NCBI GenBank assembly: GCA_937959285.1
Contig: CALGAR010000158.1
Span: 1 to 56,736 of the forward strand
Reading direction: 5' to 3'
DNA from: an uncultured Bryobacterales bacterium
Lineage (GTDB): Bacteria; Acidobacteriota; Terriglobia; Bryobacterales; Bryobacteraceae
Length of the DNA: 56,736 nucleotides
Of the stretch, positions 1 through 8,607 are shown one piece after another (within the stretch, counting starts at the first letter, position 1; the number at the start of each line of letters is the position of its first letter). The position numbers and the translations under genes are program-made. The notes under the pieces were generated by a model, which saw only the letters and a program-made list of their open reading frames with translations, did no database searches and was not told the DNA's origin.

Positions 1-586
1 GTCCCTTGACTCGAAGCTCAACTCTCGAAAGCTTATCCGAGTCAAAGGTAAGGAGCCTCTTATCCCGGAGATCCCGAACCGTCTTATCCAGACTGGACTT
101 GTTCCAGCTGGCAAGGGTAAAGACCCGCTCATCACCGGAAGCCTTCGCATAGTAAGCACCACCGGTGGGCGCCTCATCGCCGATCAGGATCTTGTCGGAC
201 TTGCCGTCCTTTCGCAATACTTCAACTTCTAACTGCGGGGATTGCAAGCCATAGATGGAAAGGTCTGCTCCCTTCTCTTCGACGACCCTGTCGGAGCTGA
301 GAGATGAGAGCGTGCTCACGAGGGAGCTGGCAGAATCTTCGTCAGCGGGAAGGAATTCCGGTTTCGCAATCTGCCACTTGCCGCCTTCCTTCTTCAGAAC
401 GACAGGCTTAGCGTCCTTCTTACGGATCTCTACCTGAGTTATCTGGTCCTCGGGAACGGAAAGAATCTTCGGCGTCTCATCGGCCGCTTTGTTCTCTGCT
501 GACGTTCCGTGCTTCTTAGACCACCAGACGCCGCCAGCGAGCACTGCCATCAGCAGAGCTGCAAGAAGCAGTCCGCGAACTTGCAT
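1..586 (-). CDS. DUF4340-domain protein, 3' end cut by the window
   Basis: Reading from an ATG at 586 down to the window edge gives about 195 residues. It begins with a short charged N-terminus and one membrane anchor (about residues 4-21), followed by a soluble extracytoplasmic region with the lysine-rich beta pattern of DUF4340. That family normally sits beside GldG-like ABC auxiliary proteins, as here. A strong Shine-Dalgarno GGAGG lies inside the last codons of the upstream gene, so the two are translationally coupled. It is the last visible gene of a four-gene operon (ATPase, permease, GldG-like, DUF4340). The biochemical role is unknown; a part in a surface or envelope ABC complex is inference. 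The C-terminus lies outside the window. Confidence 0.75.
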   Translation of the reverse strand, partial: MQVRGLLLAALLMAVLAGGVWWSKKHGTSAENKAADETPKILSVPEDQITQVEIRKKDAKPVVLKKEGGKWQIAKPEFLPADEDSASSLVSTLSSLSSDRVVEEKGADLSIYGLQSPQLEVEVLRKDGKSDKILIGDEAPTGGAYYAKASGDERVFTLASWNKSSLDKTVRDLRDKRLLTFDSDKLSRVELRVKG

Positions 587-589
587 TCC

Positions 590-1966
590 CTACCTCCGGC
601 GCCACCACACGATTACGCCGCCGAGCACGACAGCGACGGGCAGCAGGAACTGGCTGGTGATACGGATGACATTCATCTGCGCCCTGTTCAAAGTCAGCCG
701 CCGGTCCTCCGGCTCCTTCGGACGGATCGAGATGAGGTCCTCATCCGAAGAGAGCCAGTTCATCATGTTCAGGAACAGATCGCGGTTGCCTTGGAAGCGC
801 AGGATGTAGTTGGAAGCCCAGTCCGACGAGCCCACAACCACGAAGCGCCCAGGATTTCCGGGCTCGCCTGTGTCATAGCTGCCAGCGGCGGCGATGGCGA
901 ACGGGCCTTTCTTGTCCCTCGAAGGATCCAGCCGGATCTGCGGTCCGGTCAGATTCGTAGTGGCGTAGCTGTTGGCCGTAGTGGAAAACAGCTTCTCAGC
1001 CGTAACCTTATCCGCGCTTTTTGTGGTGAGAGACCGCGTAAGCGGGAACGCGGTGGCAATCTCCTTGAAGTCCTTCACAATCGGATGTGAATCGTAGGAG
1101 CTGACGAGCGGGACTTCCGGCCCGAGCCCAAAAAGCTGTCCGATCGGGCTCGTGTCAAGAATCAGATCGTTATTCAGAACCACGCCCCAGCTATCGAGCA
1201 ATTTGGCGAGAGGCTGATTCTCACTGACGGTTTCCTTTCCGATCTGGAGCGGCGCGGGCAGGAGGAACAACGCCCGTCCGCCGCTCTGCACATAGGTACG
1301 GAGGGCGTTCACCGCGGGTTCTGCATATTCATATTTCGGCCCGCCCACCAGGACAACGGTGCACTCTTTCGGAACCTCTGCTTTCTCAAGGAGCGAAATC
1401 GTCTTCGTTTGGTAATTGTCCTTCTCCACGAGTTCCTTGAGCATCGAGTATCCTCGCGCTCCAGTCTCCTCGAGACTATGCTCACCGCTTCCGCTCACGA
1501 AGCAAACGGTGCGCTCACCCTCCTTCAGGGCGCGGATCAGGGCCTGGGTGATCTCCTGCTCCGACAGGCTGCGCGCTTCCTGCCTCTTGACCCCGGCCTG
1601 CACCACAATGGTGCCTGCGCTGGTTACGCCCATCTGGCGGACCAGTTGCGGCTTCTTATAGATGTCGATGTATTGAACCGAGAGCTTGGGAGAGAGATTG
1701 TCGTATCGCTCGAGAAGGTCCTTTGCAGCCTGGAACCGCGTCGGCTGGTCGAAGTAGCTGAGAGTGACGTCCTGCTTCAGGTTCTTGACGATTTTCTCGG
1801 TTTGGTCTGACAGGCTGTACTTCTTGGCGCTGGTGCTGTCCACCGACTTGTTGTGACGGTTGGCCAGCCAGTTTGTCATCGTGATCGCCACCAAGACAAC
1901 GGCGATGTACACCGTGGCGTAGATTCCGTATCTGGTTTGCCTTGTCTTGAGCCAATCAAACTTCAT
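590..1966 (-). CDS. GldG-like ABC transporter auxiliary protein
   Basis: A 458-residue protein with one N-terminal membrane helix (about residues 13-35), a long extracytoplasmic domain of the ABC-type auxiliary/Gld_2 kind, and a C-terminal helix (about 438-454) ending in WWRRR. This two-anchor layout and length match GldG-type partners of GldA/GldF ABC systems, which are linked to gliding in Bacteroidota but occur widely without proven motility elsewhere. The start ATG directly abuts the stop codon of the permease gene (TAG-ATG). The gene end carries the ribosome-binding site of the DUF4340 gene. Function in this organism is inferred only from family and operon. Confidence 0.8.
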   Translation of the reverse strand: MKFDWLKTRQTRYGIYATVYIAVVLVAITMTNWLANRHNKSVDSTSAKKYSLSDQTEKIVKNLKQDVTLSYFDQPTRFQAAKDLLERYDNLSPKLSVQYIDIYKKPQLVRQMGVTSAGTIVVQAGVKRQEARSLSEQEITQALIRALKEGERTVCFVSGSGEHSLEETGARGYSMLKELVEKDNYQTKTISLLEKAEVPKECTVVLVGGPKYEYAEPAVNALRTYVQSGGRALFLLPAPLQIGKETVSENQPLAKLLDSWGVVLNNDLILDTSPIGQLFGLGPEVPLVSSYDSHPIVKDFKEIATAFPLTRSLTTKSADKVTAEKLFSTTANSYATTNLTGPQIRLDPSRDKKGPFAIAAAGSYDTGEPGNPGRFVVVGSSDWASNYILRFQGNRDLFLNMMNWLSSDEDLISIRPKEPEDRRLTLNRAQMNVIRITSQFLLPVAVVLGGVIVWWRRR

Positions 1967-2734
1967 CTAAGCCCTCCAGCGAAGAGACTCCAGCGAGCGA
2001 GCCGTAAGGAAGAGACCAAGGAAGATCAACGACGCATAAAATACGATGTCTTTCGAGTCAAGCACTCCCTTCGAGAACGGCTCGAAGTGGGATACAACCG
2101 ACATGTAGGCGAGAACTTTCGCCCACGCCGCAGTCTCGTAGCCGGCGACCCACTCCAGCACCCAGAGCAGCAGACAGACGCCGAACGTAGCTCCACCCGC
2201 GACGATTTGATTTTTCGTGGTAGTGGAAATAAATGTTCCTACGGCAAGCAGGCCGCCAGCCTGCAGCAGCAGACCAAGATAGCCAACCAGCATAGGCTTC
2301 CAATCCGGACTGCCATGCATGAAAAGGAACGAGAAATTCAATGCCGTAAGGGCGAGCATGCTGGCATACAGCGTCACGGCTGCCAGCCACTTCCCGAGGA
2401 TTACTTCGATGTCGCGCACAGGGGAAGTCAGCAGAAGCTCCATCGTCCCTGAGCGCTTTTCCTCGGCGAACAGGCGCATAGTGATCATCGGAATCAGGAA
2501 GAGCCCGATGACACTGACGTTCATCAGGAGCGGCCTGATGATCATCTCATTCATGTCCATCGGGAAGCCCGATCCCATCATTTGGGACTGCAACCCCACG
2601 CTGACGAAATACCCAACGGCATTCCAGAAAAAAAAGCCGAAGATGGCCGCAAACATTGTTAGCAGCAGCCAGGCAATCGGAGACGAATAGTAGCTTTTAA
2701 TCTCCTTCGTGAAAACAACCAGGATGTTCCTCAC
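1967..2734 (-). CDS. ABC-2 type transporter permease (GldF-like)
   Basis: A 255-residue integral membrane protein with about six hydrophobic segments and the cytoplasmic loop with EEK typical of ABC-2 permeases of the Gld/NosY kind. I chose the GTG at 2734, giving VRNILVVFTKEIKSYY. It overlaps the TGA stop of the ATPase gene in a GTGA junction, and the family starts at this point. A longer reading frame back to 2830 would add 32 low-complexity residues read through the ATPase gene and is unlikely. It would form the membrane channel for the ATPase encoded just upstream. Confidence 0.85.
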   Translation of the reverse strand: MRNILVVFTKEIKSYYSSPIAWLLLTMFAAIFGFFFWNAVGYFVSVGLQSQMMGSGFPMDMNEMIIRPLLMNVSVIGLFLIPMITMRLFAEEKRSGTMELLLTSPVRDIEVILGKWLAAVTLYASMLALTALNFSFLFMHGSPDWKPMLVGYLGLLLQAGGLLAVGTFISTTTKNQIVAGGATFGVCLLLWVLEWVAGYETAAWAKVLAYMSVVSHFEPFSKGVLDSKDIVFYASLIFLGLFLTARSLESLRWRA

Positions 2735-3705
2735 TGTTGCCCTCCACCAGCAGCTGCTTCCGTCGCCGTTAATTGCAGGAAGATCTCTTCCAGACTTAGG
2801 CCGACGGCCCGCAGCTCGTTCAGGTTCCAACCTGCTTCGACTACAGTCCGTGCCAGATCGGCCCGAATGGAGCGGCCCTGCAGACTCTCCACTTCGAACT
2901 GCAGCCGCCGGTCGCGCTCAGTCTTAAAGACGACGCGGCTGACACCCGGAATTTGCTCCAGACGCTGCTGCACCTCGGGAGCCGTCAGGGGCTGACCGTC
3001 ACGCGCTTCCACTTCTACGGCCACCGCCTCCGCTCCGCGAAGCCGGTTGGTGAGGTTTTCGACCGAGTCCTTCGCAACCACGCGGCCCTTGGAGATGATG
3101 ATGACTTTCTCGCAAACTTGCTCGACTTCAGGGAGGATGTGCGTGCTGAGGATGATGGTGTGACTGCCGGCCAGATTCTTGATCAGCTCTCGCGTCTCAA
3201 TAATCTGCTTGGGGTCGAGGCCCGAAGTGGGCTCATCGAGAATGAGAACATCGGGATTGTGGATGATGGCCTGCGCCAGGCCCACGCGCTGGCGGTAGCC
3301 TTTGGACAGCTTACTAATCAGCTTCTTCCGAACATCGCTCACCGAGCATCGCTCGGATACCTCATCCACCCTCCGCTTGAGTTCGGAACTCGGTACACCC
3401 TTGAGTTTGCCGACGAACGTGAGGTATTCGCCCACCTCCATCTCGGGATAAAGAGGCGGCGTTTCCGGCAGGTATCCTATGCGCTTTTTGACTTCGTGGG
3501 GCTGCTTCAGGACGTCGAAGCCGGCCACCGTCGCGGTGCCGGATGAGGGCGGCATGAAGCAGGTGAGCACCCGCATCGTTGTCGTCTTTCCGGCGCCGTT
3601 TGGTCCAAGGAACCCAACAATCTGTCCCTTTTCGACCTCGAAGGAAACATCATTGACAGCGATGTTCCGCGCGTAGCGCTTGGTGAGACCTTCAACCTTG
3701 ATCAT
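2731..3705 (-). CDS. ABC transporter ATP-binding protein (GldA-like)
   Basis: A 324-residue ATPase, first gene of the operon. Walker A GPNGAGKTT lies at residues 34-42, the signature LSKGY at 133-137 and Walker B LILDEP at 154-159, followed by SGLD and the H-loop STH. The roughly 100-residue C-terminal extension after the ATPase core is typical of the CcmA/GldA/NatA group that pairs with ABC-2 permeases. All catalytic motifs are intact. The substrate cannot be read from sequence. The operon promoter should lie in the 136-bp gap to fabI, but I see no clear consensus there. Confidence 0.88.
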   Translation of the reverse strand: MIKVEGLTKRYARNIAVNDVSFEVEKGQIVGFLGPNGAGKTTTMRVLTCFMPPSSGTATVAGFDVLKQPHEVKKRIGYLPETPPLYPEMEVGEYLTFVGKLKGVPSSELKRRVDEVSERCSVSDVRKKLISKLSKGYRQRVGLAQAIIHNPDVLILDEPTSGLDPKQIIETRELIKNLAGSHTIILSTHILPEVEQVCEKVIIISKGRVVAKDSVENLTNRLRGAEAVAVEVEARDGQPLTAPEVQQRLEQIPGVSRVVFKTERDRRLQFEVESLQGRSIRADLARTVVEAGWNLNELRAVGLSLEEIFLQLTATEAAAGGGQQ

Positions 3706-3841
3706 GTTGAGACTCGGAAAGAGTAAGAATACCCTCGAGCAAGAATGGTACCCGAACTCGGATGAGGGTGTGAAATATCATCATAAGGACCGCTTTAACA
3801 CTCTGTCAATGGAATCGAGCAGCGGTCAAACCCGCAAGTGC

Positions 3842-4612
3842 CTATAATCCCATGATTTGGAAGCCGGAGTCCACGTACAGGACGTTGCCTGTCACCCCGC
3901 GTCCGAGGTCGCTTGCCAGGAAAACGGCAGTATCGGCTACCTCCGCTGGATCGGTATTCCGACGCAGCGGCGAACGGGCGGCCACGTGGTTCAGAATCGT
4001 GTTGAAGTCCGCGATGCCCCGCGCTGAAGCCGTCTTTACCGGCCCAGCGGAAATGGCGTTCACGCGAATGTTCGAGGGGCCGAGGTCGTACGCCAGATAA
4101 CGCACAGCCGCTTCCAGTGCAGCCTTCGCGACACCCATCACATTGTAATTCGGCAGCACTCTCACTGCACCGAGGTAACTCAGGGTCATGATCGATCCGC
4201 CTCTCGACATCAGCGGCGCAATGGCCCGTGAGATGGCAACCAGCGAATAGGAACTTACGTTTTGCGCGAGAAGATATCCTTCGCGCGAGGTCTCGACGAA
4301 CGGACGGCTCAAGTCCTCTCTGTTTGCAAACGCAATACTGTGGACGATGGCGTCGATCGGATCTCCTTCCGACCGCAGCATCTCCGCCAGGCGGTCCACC
4401 TCGGCGTCCTGCGACACGTCACACGGGACCACGCGAGTAACTGAAAGGTCCGCTGCCAGCTGTTTGACTGAGTGCTCCTGGCGTTCCCCTTGGTATGTCA
4501 GAATCAGGTTCGCGCCTTCCCGTCGAAATGCCTGCGCAATGGCATAGGCGAGACTCCATTTATTAGCCACGCCGAGAATCAGCGCGGTCTTGCCTTCCAA
4601 CAGTTTGGACAT
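3842..4612 (-). CDS. fabI: Enoyl-[acyl-carrier-protein] reductase (NADH), FabI
   Basis: A 256-residue short-chain dehydrogenase that reduces trans-2-enoyl-ACP in the last step of each fatty-acid elongation cycle. The N-terminal cofactor loop reads LGVANKWSLAYAIA, the FabI variant of the Rossmann glycine motif. The catalytic residues Tyr146, Tyr156 and Lys163 (Y-x6-K) fall at the numbers of the E. coli enzyme, and the substrate-loop AGPVKTASARGI is present. Length is normal. It is divergent from recG with only 58 bp between the start codons. A TACACT hexamer ends 8 bases before the ATG and no Shine-Dalgarno is visible. Confidence 0.95.
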   Translation of the reverse strand: MSKLLEGKTALILGVANKWSLAYAIAQAFRREGANLILTYQGERQEHSVKQLAADLSVTRVVPCDVSQDAEVDRLAEMLRSEGDPIDAIVHSIAFANREDLSRPFVETSREGYLLAQNVSSYSLVAISRAIAPLMSRGGSIMTLSYLGAVRVLPNYNVMGVAKAALEAAVRYLAYDLGPSNIRVNAISAGPVKTASARGIADFNTILNHVAARSPLRRNTDPAEVADTAVFLASDLGRGVTGNVLYVDSGFQIMGL

Positions 4613-4620
4613 AAGACGTC

Positions 4621-4626
4621 AGTGTA
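4621..4626 (-). promoter_or_regulatory. Possible -10 element of fabI
   Basis: TACACT on the minus strand, 8 bases before the fabI ATG. This spacing would put the transcription start at or next to the start codon, giving a leaderless or nearly leaderless message. There is no convincing -35. This is inference from position and motif only. Confidence 0.35.
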
Positions 4627-4654
4627 ACAGGGAGTGCATCCGGATTGGGCATTG

Positions 4655-4660
4655 TAAACT
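4655..4660 (+). promoter_or_regulatory. Possible -10 element of recG
   Basis: TAAACT, 10 bases before the GTG proposed for recG. A weak AAGGG lies between the two. It matches the TAnnnT pattern close to several start codons in this window. No clear -35 is seen. Confidence 0.3.
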
Positions 4661-4670
4661 AAGGGTTTTC

Positions 4671-6767
4671 GTGGATCTCGTTACCCCACTGACTTATGTG
4701 AAAGGCGTCGGACCGCAGCGGGCAGCGATGCTCGAAGCCAAGGGCCTCAAGACCGTAGAGGACCTTCTTTCGTACGCGCCGTTCCGGTACGAAGACCGCC
4801 GCAATATCAAGCCGATTCACGAACTCGCTCCAGGCGAGATGGCGACTGTTATCGCCGAAGTCCGGAGCGCCCGCCTTTCCGGCTTCAAACGGCGAAATCT
4901 CGGAATGTTCGAGGCGGTCTTCTCCGACCAGTCGCGCTCGACCCTCATCGGTAAATGGTTCCACGGCTCGTATCTTCAGGATGTGCTGATACCAGGCTTG
5001 CGTGTCGCGCTCTACGGAAAAGTCGAGCTCGATAGTTACACCGGCAGCCTTTCCATGCTTCATCCGGAGTTCGAGATTCTGTCAGCGGAAGATGACGAAG
5101 AAGCAGCGCTGCATGTCGGCAGGATCGTCCCCGTATACGAAGCAGCAGGCAAAGTTACAACGCGTGTATTTCGCTCTCTTGTGTACCGTATTCTCCAGTC
5201 TCTCGAGCCGATGCCAGACCCGCTCCCGGCTGAGATCCGCGCGCGGTTGAATCTGCCCGATTTGCAAACCGCGCTCGTCCACATGCACTTCCCCGCCCCG
5301 GATGAGGATCTGCGGCTGCTCAATTCCTTTCGCTCGCCGGCGCAGTACCGGATGATCTTTGAAGAGTTCTTCTGGCTGGAATGCGGGCTGGCGCTGAAGC
5401 GAGCCAAGGCACGGTTGGAGACAGGAATCAAATTCGAGCTGACGGATAAGGTCCGAGAGCAGATCAAGAAAATGCTGCCCTTCAAGCCGACCGCAGCGCA
5501 GAAGCGCGTGCTCGCAGAGATCGCTCGCGACATGTCTTCCGAGCGCCCGATGAACCGCCTTCTCCAGGGAGACGTGGGCAGCGGCAAGACGCTTGTCGCA
5601 GCGGAAGCGGCGGTGATTGCCGTCGAGAACGGTTATCAGGTTGCTGTCCTCGCCCCCACCGAGATCCTCGCCACGCAGCATTTCTTCTATTTCAAGAATC
5701 TCTTCAGCAGGCTCGGTTATCCGATCGCGCTCCTCACCGGGTCCGCCACGCAGCGTGAAAAGACACAGGTGAAGAAGCTGATTGCCTCGGGACTCGTTCC
5801 TGTCGTCATCGGCACTCACGCTTTGCTGGAAGAGGACGTCGAGTTCCGCAACCTCGGTCTGGCGATTGTCGACGAACAGCACCGCTTCGGTGTGATGCAG
5901 CGCCTCAGGCTCATGTCCAAGGGCAACCGCCCGGATGTCTTAGTGATGACAGCGACCCCCATTCCGCGCACGCTGGCTCTGACGCTGTACGGCGACCTCG
6001 ACACTTCCGTAATCGACGAACTCCCGCCAGGCCGTAAGCCGATCATCACAAAGCATGTGCCCGAAGACCGCGTGGAGCAGGTCTACAGCTTCCTCAAGCG
6101 GGAGGTGGACGCTGGCCGCCAGGCCTATGTGGTTTACCCGGTAATTGAGGAATCGGAGACCCAGGCGATGAAGGCCGCCGAAAAGATGCACCGGCATCTT
6201 TCTACGGAGGTCTTTCCGCAGTATCAGGTCGGATTGCTGCACGGGCGTCTTTCGGCGGAGGAAAAAGAGTCGGTCATGGACCGGTTCAAGAAGGGCGAGA
6301 TCCAAATTCTTGTCTCGACAACAGTCATCGAAGTCGGTGTCGACGTGCCGAATGCAACGGTTATGGTGATCGAGCAGGCGGAACGCTTCGGACTGGCGCA
6401 GTTGCACCAGCTTCGCGGACGAGTCGGCCGCGGCGCCGAGCAAAGCTACTGCATCCTGGTCACGGGCAAGCTGAACGACGCGGGACGCGAGCGCATCCGG
6501 ACCATGGTGGAGTCCAATGACGGCTTTCAGATCGCGGAGATGGACCTGCGCCTTCGCGGCCCGGGCGAGTTCTTTGGCACTCGGCAGTCCGGTCTGCCCG
6601 CCCTGAGGATCGGGAACATTCTGCGAGATCAAGAGGTGCTGGAGATGGCCCGCAATGAGGCGATTGCCTTTGTCGACAATCCTCCCTCAGAAGAAGCCTT
6701 GAAACGCGCAGTTCAGTTCATCCGGATGCACTGGCAGCGGCGGTACGGCCTGGTACAGGTAGGCTAG
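4671..6767 (+). CDS. recG: ATP-dependent DNA helicase RecG
   Basis: A 698-residue superfamily-2 helicase that reverses stalled replication forks and branch-migrates Holliday junctions. The N-terminal helix-hairpin-like part (LTYVKGVGPQRAAML) and wedge/OB domain are followed by Walker A GDVGSGKT at about 300-307, DEQH at about 401-404, motif III TATPIPRT, and motif VI QLRGRVGRG. I chose the GTG at 4671, giving VDLVTPLTYVKGVGP, because homologs begin here. The ATG at 4590 would add 27 unlikely residues and run into fabI. It starts a plus-strand series with rsmD 4 bp downstream. Length is normal for RecG. Confidence 0.94.
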   Translation: MDLVTPLTYVKGVGPQRAAMLEAKGLKTVEDLLSYAPFRYEDRRNIKPIHELAPGEMATVIAEVRSARLSGFKRRNLGMFEAVFSDQSRSTLIGKWFHGSYLQDVLIPGLRVALYGKVELDSYTGSLSMLHPEFEILSAEDDEEAALHVGRIVPVYEAAGKVTTRVFRSLVYRILQSLEPMPDPLPAEIRARLNLPDLQTALVHMHFPAPDEDLRLLNSFRSPAQYRMIFEEFFWLECGLALKRAKARLETGIKFELTDKVREQIKKMLPFKPTAAQKRVLAEIARDMSSERPMNRLLQGDVGSGKTLVAAEAAVIAVENGYQVAVLAPTEILATQHFFYFKNLFSRLGYPIALLTGSATQREKTQVKKLIASGLVPVVIGTHALLEEDVEFRNLGLAIVDEQHRFGVMQRLRLMSKGNRPDVLVMTATPIPRTLALTLYGDLDTSVIDELPPGRKPIITKHVPEDRVEQVYSFLKREVDAGRQAYVVYPVIEESETQAMKAAEKMHRHLSTEVFPQYQVGLLHGRLSAEEKESVMDRFKKGEIQILVSTTVIEVGVDVPNATVMVIEQAERFGLAQLHQLRGRVGRGAEQSYCILVTGKLNDAGRERIRTMVESNDGFQIAEMDLRLRGPGEFFGTRQSGLPALRIGNILRDQEVLEMARNEAIAFVDNPPSEEALKRAVQFIRMHWQRRYGLVQVG

Positions 6768-6771
6768 AGCT

Positions 6772-7344
6772 ATGAGGGTGATCGCGGGGGAGTTCCGCAG
6801 CCGCAAGCTGAAGTCGATGCCGGGCATGGACGTTCGCCCTACGCCGGATCGCCTGCGCGAATCGTTGTTCAACATCCTCGCGCCGCGCATCGAAGGATCG
6901 GTCTTCGTCGACGCATACGCGGGGACCGGGGCGGTTGGTATCGAAGCCATCAGCCGGGGCGCCCGGAAGGTAATCTTCATCGAGAGCAACCGTGCCGCCG
7001 CGCAGTTGATTCACGAGAACTTGAATGCCCTGAAGATACAGGGCGGGCGCGCCGCAGTTGTGCGGGCAAAGGCGCCTCTGGTTATCGACAGATATCCCGC
7101 CGACATTGTCTTTCTAGACCCGCCGTACGCGCTCGAGCGTGAGTATTCGCTCGCCCTCGAGGCTCTTGGGCGCAACCCGAAACCGCTCGTCATCGTGCAG
7201 CATGCTTCCCGGTTCGATCCGGGCGACGACCACGGCGCCTTACGCCGCGTTCGAATCGTAAGACAAGGCGATAACGCTCTGAGCTTCTACGAGCCGCGAG
7301 ATCCGCTTCCTCCACAGCCATCCAACGGGAACACGATCGGCTAA
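6772..7344 (+). CDS. rsmD: 16S rRNA (guanine(966)-N2)-methyltransferase RsmD
   Basis: A 190-residue SAM-dependent methyltransferase that modifies G966 in the 30S subunit. The family signature RVIAGEFRSRKL opens the protein. The SAM site DAYAGTG is at 47-53 and the target-base motif DPPY at 116-119. The sequence PTPDRLRESLFN near residue 23 is also characteristic. The start ATG is 4 bases after the recG stop, so the two genes are probably cotranscribed. Length and motifs are normal. Confidence 0.93.
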   Translation: MRVIAGEFRSRKLKSMPGMDVRPTPDRLRESLFNILAPRIEGSVFVDAYAGTGAVGIEAISRGARKVIFIESNRAAAQLIHENLNALKIQGGRAAVVRAKAPLVIDRYPADIVFLDPPYALEREYSLALEALGRNPKPLVIVQHASRFDPGDDHGALRRVRIVRQGDNALSFYEPRDPLPPQPSNGNTIG

Positions 7345-7441
7345 ACCGCATACAAACTGCGCACCACTGGCAAGGGGAAGAGCACCGGATCGCGCGTGTG
7401 TTCGTGCGGCAAGGAGATGCAGGTTCACCGTAAGTATCGGT

Positions 7442-7447
7442 TAAAAT
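7442..7447 (+). promoter_or_regulatory. Possible -10 element of prfB
   Basis: TAAAAT, ending 7 bases before the prfB ATG at 7455, in the 110-bp gap after rsmD. The intervening AAGAAAT is not a good ribosome-binding site, so transcription may begin at the start codon. This is inference from motif and distance. Confidence 0.35.
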
Positions 7448-7454
7448 AAGAAAT

Positions 7455-8589
7455 ATGACCCTCGAAGAGTTGGAACGAGAGTACACTTCGCTCCGCCAGC
7501 AGGCAGAAGCTGTGCGGAGCTATCTTTGACGTCCCCAGCAAGAAAGCCTTACTAGAGAAACTGGAAGAGCAGATAGCTTCTCCGGGTTTTTGGGACAGCC
7601 CCGAAAAGAGCCAGAAGATCCTTCAGGACAGGAAGAGGCTGGAGCAGGCGCTCCAGGACGACCGTCTTATTGAGAGCCGGGTGTCGGATATCGAAACCCT
7701 CTTCGAGCTGTCGCGAGAGGGGGAGGACGTTGGCGCCGACCTCGCGCGTGAACTGAAGGTCTTCTCCGAGCACTTGGAGCGGATCGAGACAGGCATGTTG
7801 CTGACCGGCGAAAACGCGGAACGGGGAGCAATCATGACGATCCATCCGGGCGCGGGCGGCACCGAAAGCCAGGACTGGGCGGAGATGCTGCTTCGCATGT
7901 ACCTGCGTTGGACAGAGCGCAACGGCTTCACAGCGGTTGTGACCGACCGGCAGGAGGGTGAAGGCGCGGGCATCAAATCGGTGACCTTCGAAATCAACGG
8001 TGAAAACGCCTACGGCTTGCTGCAATCGGAGATTGGCGTGCACCGGCTGGTCCGGATCTCGCCGTTCGACGCCAATGCCAGACGCCACACCTCGTTTGCC
8101 TCGGTCTTTGTCTATCCGCAGGTTGACGACGAGATCAAGATTGAGATCAGGCCGGAGGATCTGCGCATCGATACCTACCGGGCTGGCGGCGCGGGAGGGC
8201 AGCACGTAAACCGGACGGATTCTGCCATCCGCATCACGCACCTCCCGACGGGTATCGTCGTACAGTGCCAAAACGAGCGGTCGCAGCACAAGAACCGGGC
8301 AAGCGCTATGAAGCAGTTGAAGGCGCGGCTCTATGAGCATGAAATGGCCAAAAAGCGCGCCGAGCAGGACAAGCTCGAGGAGAGCAAGCTCGATATTAAC
8401 TTTGGCAGTCAGATCCGCAGCTACGTACTGGCGCCCTATCGTATGATCAAGGACCATCGCACGAAACTGGCCATTGGCGACGTTGACAGGGTGCTCGACG
8501 GGGACCTGGAAAGCCTGATTCACGCTTACCTGGTTTGGCGTCGTACAGGCAAGACCGCGGGGGACGGCAGCAAGGACGATCTGGACTAG
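7455..8589 (+). CDS. prfB: Peptide chain release factor 2, with programmed +1 frameshift
   Basis: RF2 recognises UGA and UAA and releases the finished peptide. The first frame runs from ATG 7455 for 24 codons (MTLEELERE...RSYL) to an in-frame TGA at 7527-7529. Skipping one base gives ...YL-D-VPSKKALLEKLEE and the remaining 353 residues to 8589, 377 in all. The junction CTT-TGA-C is the classic RF2 autoregulatory site. The stop-codon reading tripeptide SPF is at 202-204 and the catalytic GGQ at 247-249. A single-frame gene call would start too late (for example at 7681) and lose the N-terminal domain. Position 7527 is skipped in the mature reading frame. Confidence 0.96.
7516..7530 (+). promoter_or_regulatory. 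RF2 programmed +1 frameshift site
   Basis: A Shine-Dalgarno-like GGAG (7516-7519) is followed by TAT CTT TGA C. Slippage of the CTT-reading tRNA by one base competes with termination at UGA, so low RF2 raises its own synthesis. The slippery CTT-TGA-C is identical to the E. coli element. The internal SD is weaker than AGGGGG and sits four bases rather than three from CTT. Confidence 0.93.
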
Positions 8590-8607
8590 TTGAGGCACAG
8601 CAGCCAG

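Noticed and set aside
5082..5882. 266-codon minus-strand open frame, and similar ones at 5940-6632
   Set aside because: Antisense shadows of recG.
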